Part shown: positions 1 to 7,077 of the stretch, in pieces
Position numbering within the stretch: position 1 is the stretch's first letter
How the letters are laid out: every line of letters begins with the position of its first letter
Assembly (NCBI GenBank): GCA_947177085.1
Contig: CAMWTD010000017.1
Coordinates: 1-18,645 of the forward strand
Source: an uncultured Desulfovibrio sp.
Lineage (GTDB): Bacteria > Desulfobacterota > Desulfovibrionia > Desulfovibrionales > Desulfovibrionaceae
Direction of reading: 5' to 3'
DNA length: 18,645 bases
Translations under genes and position numbers: made by a program
The notes under the pieces: model-generated
What the model was told of the DNA's origin: nothing
Databases searched by the model: none
Seen by the model: the letters and a program-made list of their open reading frames with translations, nothing else

Positions 1-140
1 TCTCTGACGCAGCCAGCACCGAAAAGGCTGTTTTTGACGGATAATTTCGGCATTAGGGAAGCAGCAATCCTCGCAGCAGAGCATCACCAACGCAAAGGCA
101 AGGCTCTGTCCCAACACGCCGCCGCCGCACGGAGGGCCCC
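1..140. other. Left-edge region with no recognised gene
   Basis: No convincing reading frame crosses this stretch. It is less GC-rich at 20-60 than the genes that follow, as expected for a promoter region. A TTGACG lies at 34-39, but no good -10 element follows at normal spacing. A GACGGATAA at 36-44 loosely resembles the -10 half of a flagellar sigma-28 promoter, without a matching -35. A strong ribosome binding site (CGGAGGG) ends just before the start codon at 141. The promoter of the first three genes is probably here, but I cannot place it. Confidence 0.4.
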
Positions 141-467
141 ATGAGCATCGACACCACCATGGCCGTGCTCTACGCCCAGAGCGGGCTCTCCACCGCCGTG
201 GCCAATGCCGCGGCCGTTGCGCCCCAGGCGGCCGTGGCCATGTCGCGCGTGCTCGCCGCCGAACAGGCCCGCATGGAGCGCCAGCAGGTCGAAAAGAGCG
301 AAAAGACCGACGGGCCGGGCATCCAGCCCGACGGGCATCACGGCTCCTCCTGGTTCGGCAGCCGCCGCTGGCGCGGGCGGCGCACGGCCGCGGCAGACGA
401 AGACGCGGACGAGGCCCGGCCCCCGGCGTCGCCGCTGGTGGGCAACCTGCTCAATGTCAAGGTGTAG
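141..467 (+). CDS. Small Ala-rich hypothetical protein
   Basis: I do not recognise a named family for this 108-residue protein. The ATG is preceded by CGGAGGG at good spacing, which decides the start. The first 45 residues are rich in alanine with regularly spaced hydrophobics and look helical. Residues 45-60 are charged (Glu, Lys, Arg, Gln). Residues 60-95 are Gly/Arg/Asp-rich and probably disordered. The last 11 residues return to a hydrophobic pattern ending LLNVKV. There is no signal peptide or membrane segment, so it is probably cytoplasmic. It lies 38 bases upstream of the DUF2802-like gene on the same strand and is likely co-transcribed. A flagellar or chemotaxis role would be inferred only from that neighbour. 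That it is a real gene is supported by its start site and operon position, not by a known domain. Confidence 0.68.
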   Translation: MSIDTTMAVLYAQSGLSTAVANAAAVAPQAAVAMSRVLAAEQARMERQQVEKSEKTDGPGIQPDGHHGSSWFGSRRWRGRRTAAADEDADEARPPASPLVGNLLNVKV

Positions 468-505
468 GGTTTTCTCGCGCGGCCACGGAACAGGGGACGG
501 CATCC

Positions 506-931
506 ATGCCCAATGATCTCGTTTTCCTTATCTTCATCGGGGCGTGCACCCTGCTGGAACTCTTCGTGCTCGGCGGGGCCGTGGTCTTTTACCTCAGGCT
601 GCGCCGCTCCGAGAGCCTGCTCAATTCCCTGCAGGACAATCAGCAGAGCCTGCTCGCCCGCATCGAGATGAACGCCCGCCTCGAGCGTGAGATCGTCGCC
701 ACCTTCGCCCAGCGCCAGGCCGAATTGCGGGAGCTGGACGAAAAACTCTCCGACCGCGTGGCCGAATTGCGGCGTCTCCTGGAGCAGGCCGAGGGCATTT
801 CGCGCTCGCCGCAGTTTTTGCGCGAGATCATCCTCAACGGCCGCCGCAAGGGCCTCTCCAGCCGCCAGATCGCCCGCAACGCGGGCTTGAGCGTGGACGA
901 GGTGGAGCTTATCCTCGCCCAGGAGCCCTAG
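506..931 (+). CDS. Membrane-anchored coiled-coil protein, DUF2802/SwrB-like
   Basis: The 141-residue protein has three parts. Residues about 5-27 form one hydrophobic membrane helix. Residues about 33-100 form a charged heptad-like coiled coil rich in Leu, Glu, Arg and Gln. Residues about 105-138 form a helix-turn-helix-like module containing GLSSRQIARNAGLSVDEVEL. This order resembles DUF2802 proteins, found near chemotaxis and flagellar genes in gammaproteobacteria, and resembles SwrB of Bacillus flagellar operons. The C-terminal module probably binds protein rather than DNA, because it is tethered to the membrane. The start at 506 has GGGGAC upstream. The ybaK-like gene begins 6 bases after its stop, so an operon is likely. 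The family match is from memory of the architecture and conserved C-terminus; a flagellar role is inference. Confidence 0.72.
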   Translation: MPNDLVFLIFIGACTLLELFVLGGAVVFYLRLRRSESLLNSLQDNQQSLLARIEMNARLEREIVATFAQRQAELRELDEKLSDRVAELRRLLEQAEGISRSPQFLREIILNGRRKGLSSRQIARNAGLSVDEVELILAQEP

Positions 932-937
932 CCCCGC

Positions 938-1426
938 ATGGCCCACGACAAGATCGCCAAGACCAATGCCGCGCGCCTACTGGACAGGCTCGGCATTTCC
1001 TACGCCCTGCACCGCGTGGAGGTGGACGAGAGCGACCTCTCGGCCGCCACCGTGGCGGCGCGTCTCGGCGTGGACCCGGCGCGGGTGTTCAAGACGCTGG
1101 TTGCGCGCGCCGACGGCGCGGGCGTGGTCATGGCCTGCATCCCTGCCGTGGCCGAGCTCTCGCCCAAGGCGCTGGCGCAGGCCTGCGGGGGACGCCATGC
1201 CGCCCTCGTGCCGCTGGCCGAGGTCAGGCCGCTCACGGGCTATGTGCGCGGCGGCTGCTCCCCGCTCGGCGCGAAGAAGGCCTATCCCGTGTTCATGGAT
1301 GAAAGCGCGCTCTTGTGGGAGCGCATCTTCCTGAGCGCGGGCCTGCGCGGCGTGCAGCTTGAGCTCGCCCCGCAGGACGCGGCTAGCGCCTGCGGCGCGA
1401 GGTTCGCCGGCCTGACCCGGGCCTGA
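938..1426 (+). CDS. ybaK: YbaK/EbsC-type Cys-tRNA(Pro) deacylase
   Basis: This 162-residue protein matches the YbaK/EbsC family in length and layout. The family hydrolyses cysteine wrongly attached to tRNA(Pro) by prolyl-tRNA synthetase, acting in trans in the cytoplasm. Visible family features are an N-terminal KTNAARLLD helix, the VFKTLV segment with its conserved lysine around residue 47, and the GYVRGGCSPLGAKKAYPVFMDE block around residues 103-125, which carries the GGxSP/GxKK-like motif. The ATG lies 6 bases after the previous stop, and an AGGAG at 920-924 is the only upstream Shine-Dalgarno candidate, at rather long spacing. The last 44 bases overlap the 3' end of the opposing glycosyltransferase gene. 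Substrate specificity within the family (Cys-Pro versus Ala-Pro) cannot be fixed from sequence alone. Confidence 0.9.
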   Translation: MAHDKIAKTNAARLLDRLGISYALHRVEVDESDLSAATVAARLGVDPARVFKTLVARADGAGVVMACIPAVAELSPKALAQACGGRHAALVPLAEVRPLTGYVRGGCSPLGAKKAYPVFMDESALLWERIFLSAGLRGVQLELAPQDAASACGARFAGLTRA

Positions 1427-2714
1427 CCACGCCACCCTTCCTGCCGGCCTCTCCGGCCAGCGCGGCGCTCGCCGCCAGGCGCAGCCCCTCCTTATAGGCC
1501 CGTTCATAGTGCGGGATGAGGGCCTGCTGCGCTGGGCTTTCGCCGGCAAGTGTTTCCAGGATGTGTTCCCGTTTACGGGCGTACTCCTGTCCGCCGAGGG
1601 TGGCCGTGAGCCGCCCGAGCGACGCCCGCGTGCCTGACGTGTCCCTGCCGAGCGCCGTCTCGACGCGCAGGATGCGCTCATAATCCTGAAAGGAACAGGA
1701 ATTCTTGCACCGCGCGGCCCCGCGGTACAGCTCCAGGGCTTCAGCCGCCTGGCCGCTGTTTTCCAGGTGCGCGCCCAGAAGGCTGTAGCCCTCCTCCCAG
1801 AGGGGTTCCTTTTCCAGCAGCTCCCGGCACAGCGCGGGGTCGAAGGTTTCAAGCTTCGCGAGGAGTTCCGCGGAGACCGCCGGGTTCGTGGTGAGGCGTA
1901 GCTCCAGCTCGGGCATGACCGTGAGGGCGTAGCCGTCCGCGGCCACATGGTCCGGCATGTCCACAAGGCGGTCCAGACGCCATTTGCCAAGCAGGCGCAG
2001 GCCGTTGGCCTCCTCATGGGCAAAGCGGGTAGGCGTTTTGCTTTCCAGATGGATGACGCGGCTTTCCGGCACGGAGGCGAGGGACAGGCCGGCCGAGGTG
2101 AGGCGCAGGCTGAGGTCCACATCCTCGTAGCCGTTGACGAAGCCTTCGTCAAAGCCGCCGGCAGAGAGGAAGAGCCCGCGCGGCATGAGAAGCGCCGCGG
2201 CCGTAAGGGCCTTGAAGAAGCGCCGTTTCTGCGCCAGGGGATGCGTGGCGGGCAGCCCCTTGTAGAGATGCCCGAGCTTGTATCCCGGCTTGAAGGCGAC
2301 GCCAAGATGCTGCACCGTGCCGTCCGCATAGGTGAGCAGCGGGCCCGCCGCCCCGAGACGCGGTACGCTGCGGAAACGCCGCAGCAGCGGAGGCAGCCAG
2401 CCTTGCGTGAGCACGGTATCGTTGTTGAGGAAGAAGACGAAGTCCGCGCTGGCCGCCCGGGCCCCGGCATTGCAGGCAGGCGCGAAGTTGCGGTTCTCCT
2501 CGAAACGGATATGCCGGAACAGGGGGCCGAAGAGGGCCGAACCCAGGGCCCGAAGCTCCCTCGGCGTCTCGTCCGTCGAGCCGTTGTCCGCCACGATGAC
2601 CTCAAGCGGCTGGCCCGCGGTGCGGGCGAGGCTTTTCAGGCAGTCGCGGGTGAGGGCAAAATTTCCGTGGACGGGAATGACCACGGAAACCGCGGGGGCT
2701 GGCGGCATGGGCAT
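1383..2714 (-). CDS. Family-2 glycosyltransferase
   Basis: This 443-residue protein has a GT-A glycosyltransferase domain in about residues 8-260. It contains SVVIPVHGN near the start, VADNGSTDE around residue 40, FFLNNDT around residue 95 in the place of the metal-binding DxD, and GGFDEGFVNGYEDVDLSLR around residues 187-205 with the acidic catalytic pair. The family transfers a sugar from a nucleotide sugar to a glycan, lipid or protein acceptor; the substrate cannot be read here. Residues about 290-400 are helical and tetratricopeptide-like. The start at 2714 has CGGAG five bases upstream, and the nitroreductase stop is 15 bases before it, so the two are probably co-transcribed. The Arg-rich last 20 residues lie in the overlap with ybaK and look like read-through tail rather than conserved domain. 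Confidence 0.9.
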   Translation of the reverse strand: MPMPPAPAVSVVIPVHGNFALTRDCLKSLARTAGQPLEVIVADNGSTDETPRELRALGSALFGPLFRHIRFEENRNFAPACNAGARAASADFVFFLNNDTVLTQGWLPPLLRRFRSVPRLGAAGPLLTYADGTVQHLGVAFKPGYKLGHLYKGLPATHPLAQKRRFFKALTAAALLMPRGLFLSAGGFDEGFVNGYEDVDLSLRLTSAGLSLASVPESRVIHLESKTPTRFAHEEANGLRLLGKWRLDRLVDMPDHVAADGYALTVMPELELRLTTNPAVSAELLAKLETFDPALCRELLEKEPLWEEGYSLLGAHLENSGQAAEALELYRGAARCKNSCSFQDYERILRVETALGRDTSGTRASLGRLTATLGGQEYARKREHILETLAGESPAQQALIPHYERAYKEGLRLAASAALAGEAGRKGGVVRPGSGRRTSRRRR

Positions 2715-2729
2715 GTGCTCCGTGAGGCG

Positions 2730-3239
2730 CTACCAGCGCTCGCGGTGGATGCGCTCGGGCATGAAGCGGCTGGCCTCGGCAAAGGGCTGCGCCGGATGCC
2801 CCGCGCAGATGAGCCCCAGCGGGATCACATGCTCCGGGATGGCGAGGATGCGGCGCACATTGCCCACGCGCTCGGGCTCGGGATGCACCGCGCACCAGAC
2901 CGTCCCGATATTCAGGCCGCGCGCCGCGAGAAGCAGGTTCTCGATGGCGGCGGAGCAATCCTGCTCCCAGTGGCCCTTGGCCTTTTCCTCGTTAAGGTCG
3001 CCGCAGACCACGATGACGACGGGCGCGTGCGCGGCCATCTTCACATAGGGCGTGGCTTCGGAAAGGGCCGCGCGGATTTCCGCATCCCGCACCACCACAA
3101 AGGCCCAGGGGCGCTCGTTCATGGCGCTCGGGGCCAGCATGGCGGCCTTGAGCATGGTTTCCACGTCCGCGTCGCTCACGGCCTCGTCGGAATATTTGCG
3201 GATGCTGCGGCGGGTGAAGAGGGCTTCAAACACATCCAT
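2730..3239 (-). CDS. Nitroreductase-family FMN oxidoreductase
   Basis: The predicted 170-residue protein is a short single-domain nitroreductase. The family binds FMN as a homodimer and uses NAD(P)H to reduce nitro compounds, quinones or flavins. Visible marks are FTRRSIRKYSDEAV at residues 7-20 for FMN-phosphate binding, MLAPSAMNERPWAFVVV around residues 35-52, the central WEQDCSAAIENLLLAA helix, and the GIGTVWCA-like NIGTVWCAV strand around residue 108. The frame is open another 33 codons upstream, but ATG 3239 is chosen because AAGGAG sits at ideal spacing and the protein then begins at the usual family position. It is the first gene of a two-gene minus-strand unit with the glycosyltransferase. 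The physiological substrate is unknown. Confidence 0.92.
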   Translation of the reverse strand: MDVFEALFTRRSIRKYSDEAVSDADVETMLKAAMLAPSAMNERPWAFVVVRDAEIRAALSEATPYVKMAAHAPVVIVVCGDLNEEKAKGHWEQDCSAAIENLLLAARGLNIGTVWCAVHPEPERVGNVRRILAIPEHVIPLGLICAGHPAQPFAEASRFMPERIHRERW

Positions 3240-3260
3240 GGCGCTCTCCTTCTTTCTTTG

Positions 3261-3285
3261 GGCGGCCGCGCCCCGGGCGGCCGCC
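3261..3285 (-). promoter_or_regulatory. GC-rich hairpin in the nitroreductase leader
   Basis: A perfect 9-base inverted repeat (GGCGGCCGC and GCGGCCGCC) with a 7-base loop lies between the predicted minus-strand promoter and the Shine-Dalgarno of the nitroreductase gene. If transcription starts near 3291, this stem-loop forms almost the 5' end of the message and could stabilise it. The structure is seen directly; the function is inference. It could equally be a protein-binding palindrome, since each arm contains an 8-base GCGGCCGC. Confidence 0.5.
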
Positions 3286-3297
3286 TGTTGCGCCCCG

Positions 3298-3325
3298 ATT
3301 ATGCGCCCCTGACGCAGAAAGTAAA
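3298..3325 (-). promoter_or_regulatory. Candidate sigma-70 promoter of the nitroreductase unit
   Basis: Reading leftwards, TTTACT (3325-3320) and CATAAT (3303-3298) are separated by 16 bases. The -10 matches consensus at 5 of 6 positions and the -35 at 4 of 6. It lies in the 147-base divergent gap with the antiporter gene and would give a leader of about 50 bases. Confidence 0.5.
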
Positions 3326-3338
3326 GGGCCGCACGCAC

Positions 3339-3367
3339 TTGCGGGCCGGCCCCGGTGATGCTAGGAT
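3339..3367 (+). promoter_or_regulatory. Candidate extended -10 promoter of the antiporter gene
   Basis: TTGCGG (3339-3344) and TAGGAT (3362-3367) are separated by 17 bases, with TG one base before the -10, giving TGCTAGGAT. The same nine bases occur at the recA promoter candidate. The leader would be only about 13 bases, covering the GGAGAGGAG ribosome site. Confidence 0.48.
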
Positions 3368-3386
3368 GCGGGAGAGGAGCGCGCGC

Positions 3387-5402
3387 ATGGAAGTTCCCTT
3401 TCTCTCCGAAATCGTCATCATCTTCCTGCTTTCCATCGGCGTCACCCTTGTCTGCAACCGGCTCCGGCTTCCGGCCACGGTGGGCTTCCTCATCACGGGC
3501 GTGCTCTGCGGGCCCACGGTCTTCGGCTTCGTCACCGACCGCGAGGCCATCGACCAGGTGGCCGAGGTGGGCGTGGCCATGCTGCTCTTCACCATCGGCA
3601 TGGAGCTCTCGGGCGAGGCCTTAAGCCGCCTCAAGCGCCCGGTCTTTCTCGGCGGCAGCCTCCAGATCGGCCTCACCATCGCGGCCGTGGCCGGGCTCGC
3701 CCTCGCCTACGGAACCAACTGGCAGCGCGGCGTTTTCTGGGGCTGCCTCGTGGCGCTCTCCTCCTCGGCCATCGTGCTGCGAATCCTGCAGGAGAAGGGC
3801 GCCAGCAGCACGCCCACGGGCAGGCTCTCGCTCGCCATCCTCGTCTTCCAGGACATCATGGTCGCGCCCATGCTGCTCTGCGTGCCGCTCCTGGCGGGCA
3901 CGCTGGACCTTTCGCTCAAGGACGCGGCGCTTTCGGTCCTCAAGGTGGCGCTCATTCTCGGCGGCGTCCTCGTGGTGGCGCATTTCGGCCTCAACCGCCT
4001 CATGGAGGCGGTGATGCGCACGCGCACCCGCGAGATACTCCTGCTCACCACCCTGGGCCTTTGTCTCGGCATGGCCCTGCTCACGAGCTACCTCGGGCTC
4101 TCGCTTTCCCTGGGGGCCTTCCTCGCCGGGCTCCTGCTTGCGCGCTCCCAGTACAGCATGAGCGTCATTTCCGGCATCCTGCCCTACCGGGATGTCTTCA
4201 TGAGCCTGTTCTTCATCTCCGTGGGCATGATGCTCAATGTGGGCTACTTCGCCGGGCATTTTGTCACCATCATCGTGGGGACCTTGCTTTTTGTGCTTAT
4301 CAAGAGCGTGCTCACGCTGCCCGCTGTGCTGGTGCAGGGCTATCCGCTGCGCGCGGCCATCATCACCGCGCTGTCGCTCGCTCAGGTGGGCGAATTCTCC
4401 TTTGTGCTGGCGGCGCAGGGGCTTGGCGCGGGCCTGTTCGACATGGACGCCTACCAGAACTTCCTCGCCGTGAGCGTGCTCACCATGATGCTCACGCCGG
4501 GGCTGATTGCCGTCGCGCCGGCCGTGGCCGGGGCGGTGGCCCGGCTCCGGGGGCGGAACGCGCCCGCCGTGCCGGAGGAAGGCGCGAAAAAGGACGACGC
4601 CCTGGAGGACCACCTGATCATCGTGGGCTTCGGCATCAGCGGCAAGCACCTCGCCCATGTGGCGCACGAATCCGGCATCCCCTACACCATCCTGGAGATG
4701 AATCCCGAGACCGTGCGCCGCTACCGCGACAAGGAGCCCATCTCCCACGGCGACGCCTCGCAGCCCGTGGTGCTGGAGCACCTGGGCGTGGAAAAGGCGC
4801 GCGTGCTCGCCATCATCATCTCGGACCCGGCGGCCGTGCGCGCCATCACCATCGAGGCGCGCAAGCTCAACCCGAACCTCTATATCGTGGCGCGCACGCG
4901 CTTCGTCACCGAGGTCGCGCCGCTCCACAGCCTGGGGGCCAACGAGGTCATCGCCGAGGAGTTTGAGACCTCCATCGAGGTTTTCAGCCATGTGCTCGCC
5001 CAGTACCTCGTGCCCCGGCAGGATATCGACGCCTTCGCCGCGCACCTGCGCGAGGCCAATTACCGCATGATCCGCCGCATGAGCAACAGCGTGGACTCCC
5101 TCGCCGACGCGGTGGGACGCCTGCCGGACATGGGCGTCCAGGCCATGCGCGTGGGGCCGGATTCGCCCCTCTGCGGCCAGGAGTTGAAGGATTGCGGGCT
5201 CAGGCCCAACTACGGGGTCACGGTGGTGGCCATCCTGCGCCATGACGAGGTGGAGGCCGCTCCGGGCCCGCACTTCCGCTTCGAGGTGGACGACGTGGTC
5301 TATATCTTCGGCCGCAAGGACAAGCTCCTGGCGGTCAAGCCCGTCTTTTCCGGGCCGGTGCGCGGCCATGACGAGGGGGGCGCGCAGGCGGCCATCGCCT
5401 GA
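3387..5402 (+). CDS. Kef/CPA2-type monovalent cation:proton antiporter with RCK domains
   Basis: This 671-residue inner-membrane protein has about 12 hydrophobic segments in residues 5-395. They include LPATVGFLITGVLCGP, the SSSAIVLRILQEKG block and the VFQDIM motif typical of CPA2 antiporters. A Rossmann-fold RCK/TrkA-N domain follows at about residues 408-530, beginning HLIIVGFGISGKH with the GxGxxG-like nucleotide loop. A TrkA-C domain is at about 575-655. The protein should exchange K+ or Na+ for protons, gated by nucleotide or ligand binding to the RCK part. ATG 3387 is chosen because GAGGAG precedes it at good spacing; ATG 3366 would add seven residues. The frame stays open far upstream, but that part is antisense to two real genes. 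No KefF/KefG partner is adjacent. KefB/KefC-like or YbaL-like regulation cannot be told apart. Confidence 0.92.
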   Translation: MEVPFLSEIVIIFLLSIGVTLVCNRLRLPATVGFLITGVLCGPTVFGFVTDREAIDQVAEVGVAMLLFTIGMELSGEALSRLKRPVFLGGSLQIGLTIAAVAGLALAYGTNWQRGVFWGCLVALSSSAIVLRILQEKGASSTPTGRLSLAILVFQDIMVAPMLLCVPLLAGTLDLSLKDAALSVLKVALILGGVLVVAHFGLNRLMEAVMRTRTREILLLTTLGLCLGMALLTSYLGLSLSLGAFLAGLLLARSQYSMSVISGILPYRDVFMSLFFISVGMMLNVGYFAGHFVTIIVGTLLFVLIKSVLTLPAVLVQGYPLRAAIITALSLAQVGEFSFVLAAQGLGAGLFDMDAYQNFLAVSVLTMMLTPGLIAVAPAVAGAVARLRGRNAPAVPEEGAKKDDALEDHLIIVGFGISGKHLAHVAHESGIPYTILEMNPETVRRYRDKEPISHGDASQPVVLEHLGVEKARVLAIIISDPAAVRAITIEARKLNPNLYIVARTRFVTEVAPLHSLGANEVIAEEFETSIEVFSHVLAQYLVPRQDIDAFAAHLREANYRMIRRMSNSVDSLADAVGRLPDMGVQAMRVGPDSPLCGQELKDCGLRPNYGVTVVAILRHDEVEAAPGPHFRFEVDDVVYIFGRKDKLLAVKPVFSGPVRGHDEGGAQAAIA

Positions 5403-5436
5403 AGCCGGCGTCGCGCCAATCCGCTCCCGCACTTCT

Positions 5437-5697
5437 TCAGTCAGTCTGGCCGGGAAAGGGCCACTCTTCCACCGTGAGCGGCAGGCTCGCGCCGATTTCG
5501 GCCAGCGCCGCCCGCACGGCGTCTTCCTGCTGCGGGGAAAACACCACCTTGAGCAGCGCGGTCTTGCGCTCCAGCACGGAGAAGAAGGCCAGGTTCTCGT
5601 AGGCCTCGAGGAGAAAGCGGAAGAGCGCCACATCCCCGGGGGCAACGCGCACGAGCAGCCGGCCGCTCTGCCTCGGCGGGGCCGGGCAGGGCGTCAT
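5437..5697 (-). CDS. DUF4911-like small protein
   Basis: The 86-residue protein resembles DUF4911, small uncharacterised proteins of sulfate-reducing deltaproteobacteria. The body has a beta-alpha-beta pattern: RLLVRVAPGDVALFRFLLEA, then LAFFSVLERKTALLKVVFS, then EDAVRAALAEIGASLPL. This resembles a small ligand-sensing or ferredoxin-like fold. There is no membrane segment. Its ATG overlaps the azlD stop as ATGA, and no Shine-Dalgarno is evident, so translation is probably coupled to azlD. The context suggests a tie to branched-chain amino acid export, perhaps as a sensor or accessory factor, but that is inference. The family name is recalled from the central motif and I hold it with moderate confidence. 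Confidence 0.75.
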   Translation of the reverse strand: MTPCPAPPRQSGRLLVRVAPGDVALFRFLLEAYENLAFFSVLERKTALLKVVFSPQQEDAVRAALAEIGASLPLTVEEWPFPGQTD

Positions 5698-6050
5698 ACG
5701 GCCCAGGCGGCCCAGCGGGCCAGGATGACGAGGCCGATGCCCACGGCGATGGTGACGAAGTAGTTTTTTGTCTTCCAGGCCACGAAAAAGGTGGGAATGG
5801 AGACCATGAGGAAGAGGTTGCCCGTGGAGAGGTCGAATCGGCCGCCATAGATGAAGATATCCGGGCAAACCAGTGCCGCCATGACGGCCACCGGCACAAA
5901 GTCCAGCCAGCGCCGCAAAAGCGGCGGCAGGGAATCCCCGCGCAAGAAGGTCACGGGCAGCACCTTGGGGAGCACCGTCACGAGGGTGGCGGCCCCAACG
6001 CAAAGGAGCAGCGCCTCGTGCTCCCCGGCCCATGCAAGCCAGCCGCTCAT
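5694..6050 (-). CDS. azlD: AzlD-family branched-chain amino acid transport subunit
   Basis: This 118-residue membrane protein has about four hydrophobic helices and matches AzlD in length and in the VTVLPKVLPVTFLRG and LLRRWLDFVPVAVMAALVCPDI segments. AzlD is the small partner of AzlC. Together they export branched-chain amino acids (leucine/azaleucine in Bacillus, valine in the BrnFE relatives of Corynebacterium). The start at 6050 has GGAGG at good spacing and lies inside the azlC stop (ATGA). The DUF4911-like gene then starts within the azlD stop. The three genes therefore form one tightly coupled unit. Confidence 0.92.
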   Translation of the reverse strand: MSGWLAWAGEHEALLLCVGAATLVTVLPKVLPVTFLRGDSLPPLLRRWLDFVPVAVMAALVCPDIFIYGGRFDLSTGNLFLMVSIPTFFVAWKTKNYFVTIAVGIGLVILARWAAWAV

Positions 6051-6778
6051 GCGGGGTCCTCCGGGGCCCGGGGCTTCTGCCGCAGCGAGAGCACAAGGCC
6101 AAGTGTCGCGCCCAGCACCGTGGCCACGGCCACGTTCCACTGGCTCATGCCCCCCGCCTTGAGCGCCACGGAAAGCGCGCCGGTGAAGACGGCCACCAGC
6201 ACGTGCAGGCGGCTTGCGCACTGGGGCACGAGCAGGGCGAGAAACATGGCCGTGATGGCGTAGTCGAGCCCGAGCGGCCGCACATCGTTGACGAGGTTGC
6301 CGCAAAAGGCCCCGATGGCGCAGCCGGCCACCCACGAAAGGTGGGTGGTGGAATTGCAGATGTACATGGTGGCGGCATTGAGCGGCCAGCCCTCCTGCAG
6401 GGCCGTGATGTGCACCGCGAAGGTCTCGTCCGTGAGGCCGAGGCCGAGCAGGAAGCGCCTCACGCGCGAGAGGCGGGAGAGCCAGGGGGATTCCGCCGCG
6501 GACATGAGCAGGTAACGCAGGTTGACGATGCCCACGGCCGCCGCCGTGGAGAGGATGCCCGCGCCCCCGCCCCAGAGGCTTGCGAACACGAACTGCCCGG
6601 AGCCGGAAAACATGAGCACGGCCATGGCCACGGCCAGCCCGGCGGGGATGCCGTTTTTCACGGCAAGGACGCCAAAGGCGAAGCCCACGGGCACATAGCC
6701 AAGGGTGATGGGGAGCGCGCGCCTCAGCCCCTCGGCCCACGCGGGCCCCGGCTGGCGCACGCTGACTTCTGCTGGCAT
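6047..6778 (-). CDS. azlC: AzlC-family branched-chain amino acid exporter subunit
   Basis: This 243-residue inner-membrane protein has about seven hydrophobic segments. It carries the AzlC signatures ALPITLGYVPVGFAFGVLA near residue 20, MFSGSGQFVFASL around residue 55, and NLRYLLMSAA around residue 85. It is the large subunit of the AzlCD exporter. ATG 6778 is chosen over the longer open frame because AAGGA lies upstream and the protein then has family length. The last bases overlap the azlD start. The 70 bases between this gene and the small membrane gene upstream hold no terminator or clear promoter, so the transcript probably begins before that gene. Confidence 0.93.
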   Translation of the reverse strand: MPAEVSVRQPGPAWAEGLRRALPITLGYVPVGFAFGVLAVKNGIPAGLAVAMAVLMFSGSGQFVFASLWGGGAGILSTAAAVGIVNLRYLLMSAAESPWLSRLSRVRRFLLGLGLTDETFAVHITALQEGWPLNAATMYICNSTTHLSWVAGCAIGAFCGNLVNDVRPLGLDYAITAMFLALLVPQCASRLHVLVAVFTGALSVALKAGGMSQWNVAVATVLGATLGLVLSLRQKPRAPEDPA

Positions 6779-6848
6779 CAAGCTATCCTTGCCGCCCTGC
6801 GGAAAGCGTGGGGGAACTCGCGCAACGGCAACGGCCGTGGGGCGTGGT

Positions 6849-7058
6849 TCAGCTCCTGGCCTTCGGCCCGTCCTCGGGCTCATCCACCTTGCGGGCGATC
6901 CAGACGGTGAGGATGATGCCGAGCACAAGGCCCACGCCGACGCCCACCAGGAAGACCTCAAGCGCGCCGTCCACAAAGAGGGCGTCCATGCGGAAGCAGA
7001 GGAAGATGATGAGCAGGGCGATGACGCCCATGACGATGAGAAAGAGTTTACGTCTCAT
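6849..7058 (-). CDS. Small two-helix membrane protein of unknown function
   Basis: The 69-residue product is not recognised. It starts MRRKLFLIVMG and has two hydrophobic helices at about residues 4-22 and 30-52, joined by FRMDALFVDGALE. A charged tail DEPEDGPKARS follows. The second helix contains VGVGVGLVLG, a Gly-rich packing face, and overall it recalls LapA-type (DUF1049) small membrane proteins. ATG 7058 is chosen because CGGAGG precedes it; an earlier ATG at 7106 lies in the promoter region. It sits between fliR and azlC. A promoter candidate just upstream suggests it begins the azl transcript. A LapA-like assembly or scaffold role is only a suggestion from shape. Confidence 0.72.
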   Translation of the reverse strand: MRRKLFLIVMGVIALLIIFLCFRMDALFVDGALEVFLVGVGVGLVLGIILTVWIARKVDEPEDGPKARS

Positions 7059-7077
7059 GGCAGGTCCTCCGGGGGAG

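Noticed and set aside
977..2605. 542-codon minus-strand frame overlapping the glycosyltransferase and ybaK
   Set aside because: Ser/Arg/Pro-rich shifted-frame translation of the glycosyltransferase region; no family motifs, while the other frame has all of them.
3261..3285. Intrinsic terminator between nitroreductase and antiporter genes
   Set aside because: The stem lies in a divergent gap where neither gene needs a terminator, and no T-run follows it in the sense needed.
1947..3386. A 480-codon open extension in frame with the antiporter gene
   Set aside because: It is antisense to the glycosyltransferase and nitroreductase genes, has no family features, and precedes the normal antiporter N-terminus, which has its own ribosome site. 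GC-rich codon structure commonly leaves such mirror frames open.
3621..5645. 674-codon minus-strand open frame across the antiporter gene
   Set aside because: His/Glu/Arg-rich low-complexity translation typical of the antisense frame of a GC-rich gene; the plus strand encodes a clear membrane protein.
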